From Rhynchopus sp. YZ270_cl-10 (taxonomy: Eukaryota; Euglenozoa; Diplonemea; Diplonemida; Diplonemidae): DNA of 64,000 nucleotides. Below the pieces are notes generated by a model. That model made no database searches. It worked only from the letters and a program-made list of their open reading frames with translations, and was not told where the DNA came from. A program made the translations under genes and the position numbers. The first letter of the stretch is position 1; every line of letters starts with the position of its first letter. Positions 63,690-64,000 of this stretch are shown here, piece after piece. The stretch is taken from the NCBI GenBank assembly GCA_964035575.1, contig OZ037888.1, forward strand, positions 682,001 through 746,000, given 5' to 3'.

Positions 63690-63835
63690 TCAAAATGACA
63701 ACCTCAAGGACATGTCAAAGGACAACCCTCGGTGCGAGACAACCCCTAGGTTGTCAGTGACAACCTAAGGGTTGTCAAATGACAACCTGAGGTTGTCAAA
63801 TGACAACCTATAGGTTGTCATTTGACAACCTTATG
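63690..63835. repeat. Cluster of GACAACCT/AGGTTGTC palindromes
   Basis: At least nine GACAACC or GGTTGTC boxes in 140 bp, arranged as consecutive hairpins (GACAACCTGAGGTTGTC, GACAACCTATAGGTTGTC). Nothing coding. Confidence 0.85.
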
Positions 63836-64000
63836 CATGTGAAATGCCTTGCAACAGCCATTTTTATTGGAAATGTGGGAGGTTGGTGGTTACCTGTTTG
63901 ATTGTTGATTGTTGTTTGCTGTCTCTGCACTGTAAAAATTTATTTAAAAAAAAAGGAGGAGATGGGGGGGTGATTTCTGTTTTTGTTGATTTCATGATGA
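63836..64000 (+). other. Window end, nothing recognised
   Basis: AT-rich sequence with a TTGATTGTTGATTGTTG stretch and an A run. No feature supported. Confidence 0.4.

Noticed and set aside
62487-63693. Mirror-image small frames of about 70-115 codons
   Set aside because: Duplicate translations of the palindrome arms, no protein family.

Overview
The window is nuclear DNA of a eukaryotic microbe. At least four genes carry spliceosomal GT-AG introns, with 5' sites reading GTATGN (or GTGTGT). Intergenic DNA is full of short dispersed repeats, foldback DNA elements, microsatellites, non-LTR retrotransposons and homopolymer runs. All fourteen host genes I can support lie on the + strand. Most have a pyrimidine-rich stretch ending in AG in a short 5' leader. 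The phosphodiesterase at the right end recalls kinetoplastid PDEB enzymes, and the larger LINE has the ingi/L1Tc domain order (endonuclease, reverse transcriptase, RNase H, zinc fingers). Together these suggest a euglenozoan-like organism that uses directional gene clusters and trans-splicing, perhaps a diplonemid. This is inference; an alga or stramenopile is not excluded.

Layout. 0-7 kb: secreted PC-esterase/NXPE-like protein, LSm2 (3 exons), mitochondrial acetolactate synthase (3 exons). 7-12.6 kb: repeat-rich, with a 1.16 kb element bearing 82-bp terminal inverted repeats (TIRs). 12.7-22.5 kb: gene-dense, with a MYST acetyltransferase, a 1553-aa LRR/STAND NTPase/WD-like protein, an aldo-keto reductase and a CUB-tyrosinase. 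22.5-31.7 kb: a three-exon coiled-coil gene, then about 6 kb of repeats with a 53-copy 9-bp satellite and a foldback element with a 6-bp target duplication. 31.7-38.2 kb: exosome subunit RRP46 (3 exons), a threonine/serine dehydratase and an 860-aa probably mitochondrial protein. 38.8-50.3 kb: two 5'-truncated LINEs with long open frames, on opposite strands, separated by a 299-aa gene and a 0.9 kb double satellite. 51.6-57 kb: a 167-aa gene, a second foldback element and a tyrosine-recombinase element with TIRs. 57.4-62.4 kb: a four-exon GAF-PDE cyclic-nucleotide phosphodiesterase. 62.5-63.7 kb: a perfect-looking palindrome with arms of about 585 bp.

The host genes do not form one pathway. 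Acetolactate synthase and the threonine/serine dehydratase could both feed branched-chain amino-acid synthesis, while LSm2 and RRP46 act in RNA metabolism. The most unusual signals are mobile: short T-tailed retroposons in one orientation, stacked tail to head (one provides the stop codon of the first gene); foldback elements built from AAGTACTT palindromes; and a tyrosine recombinase enclosed by inverted repeats. Start codons below are the first plausible ATG, and exon joins are my own reading of splice sites and protein similarity.
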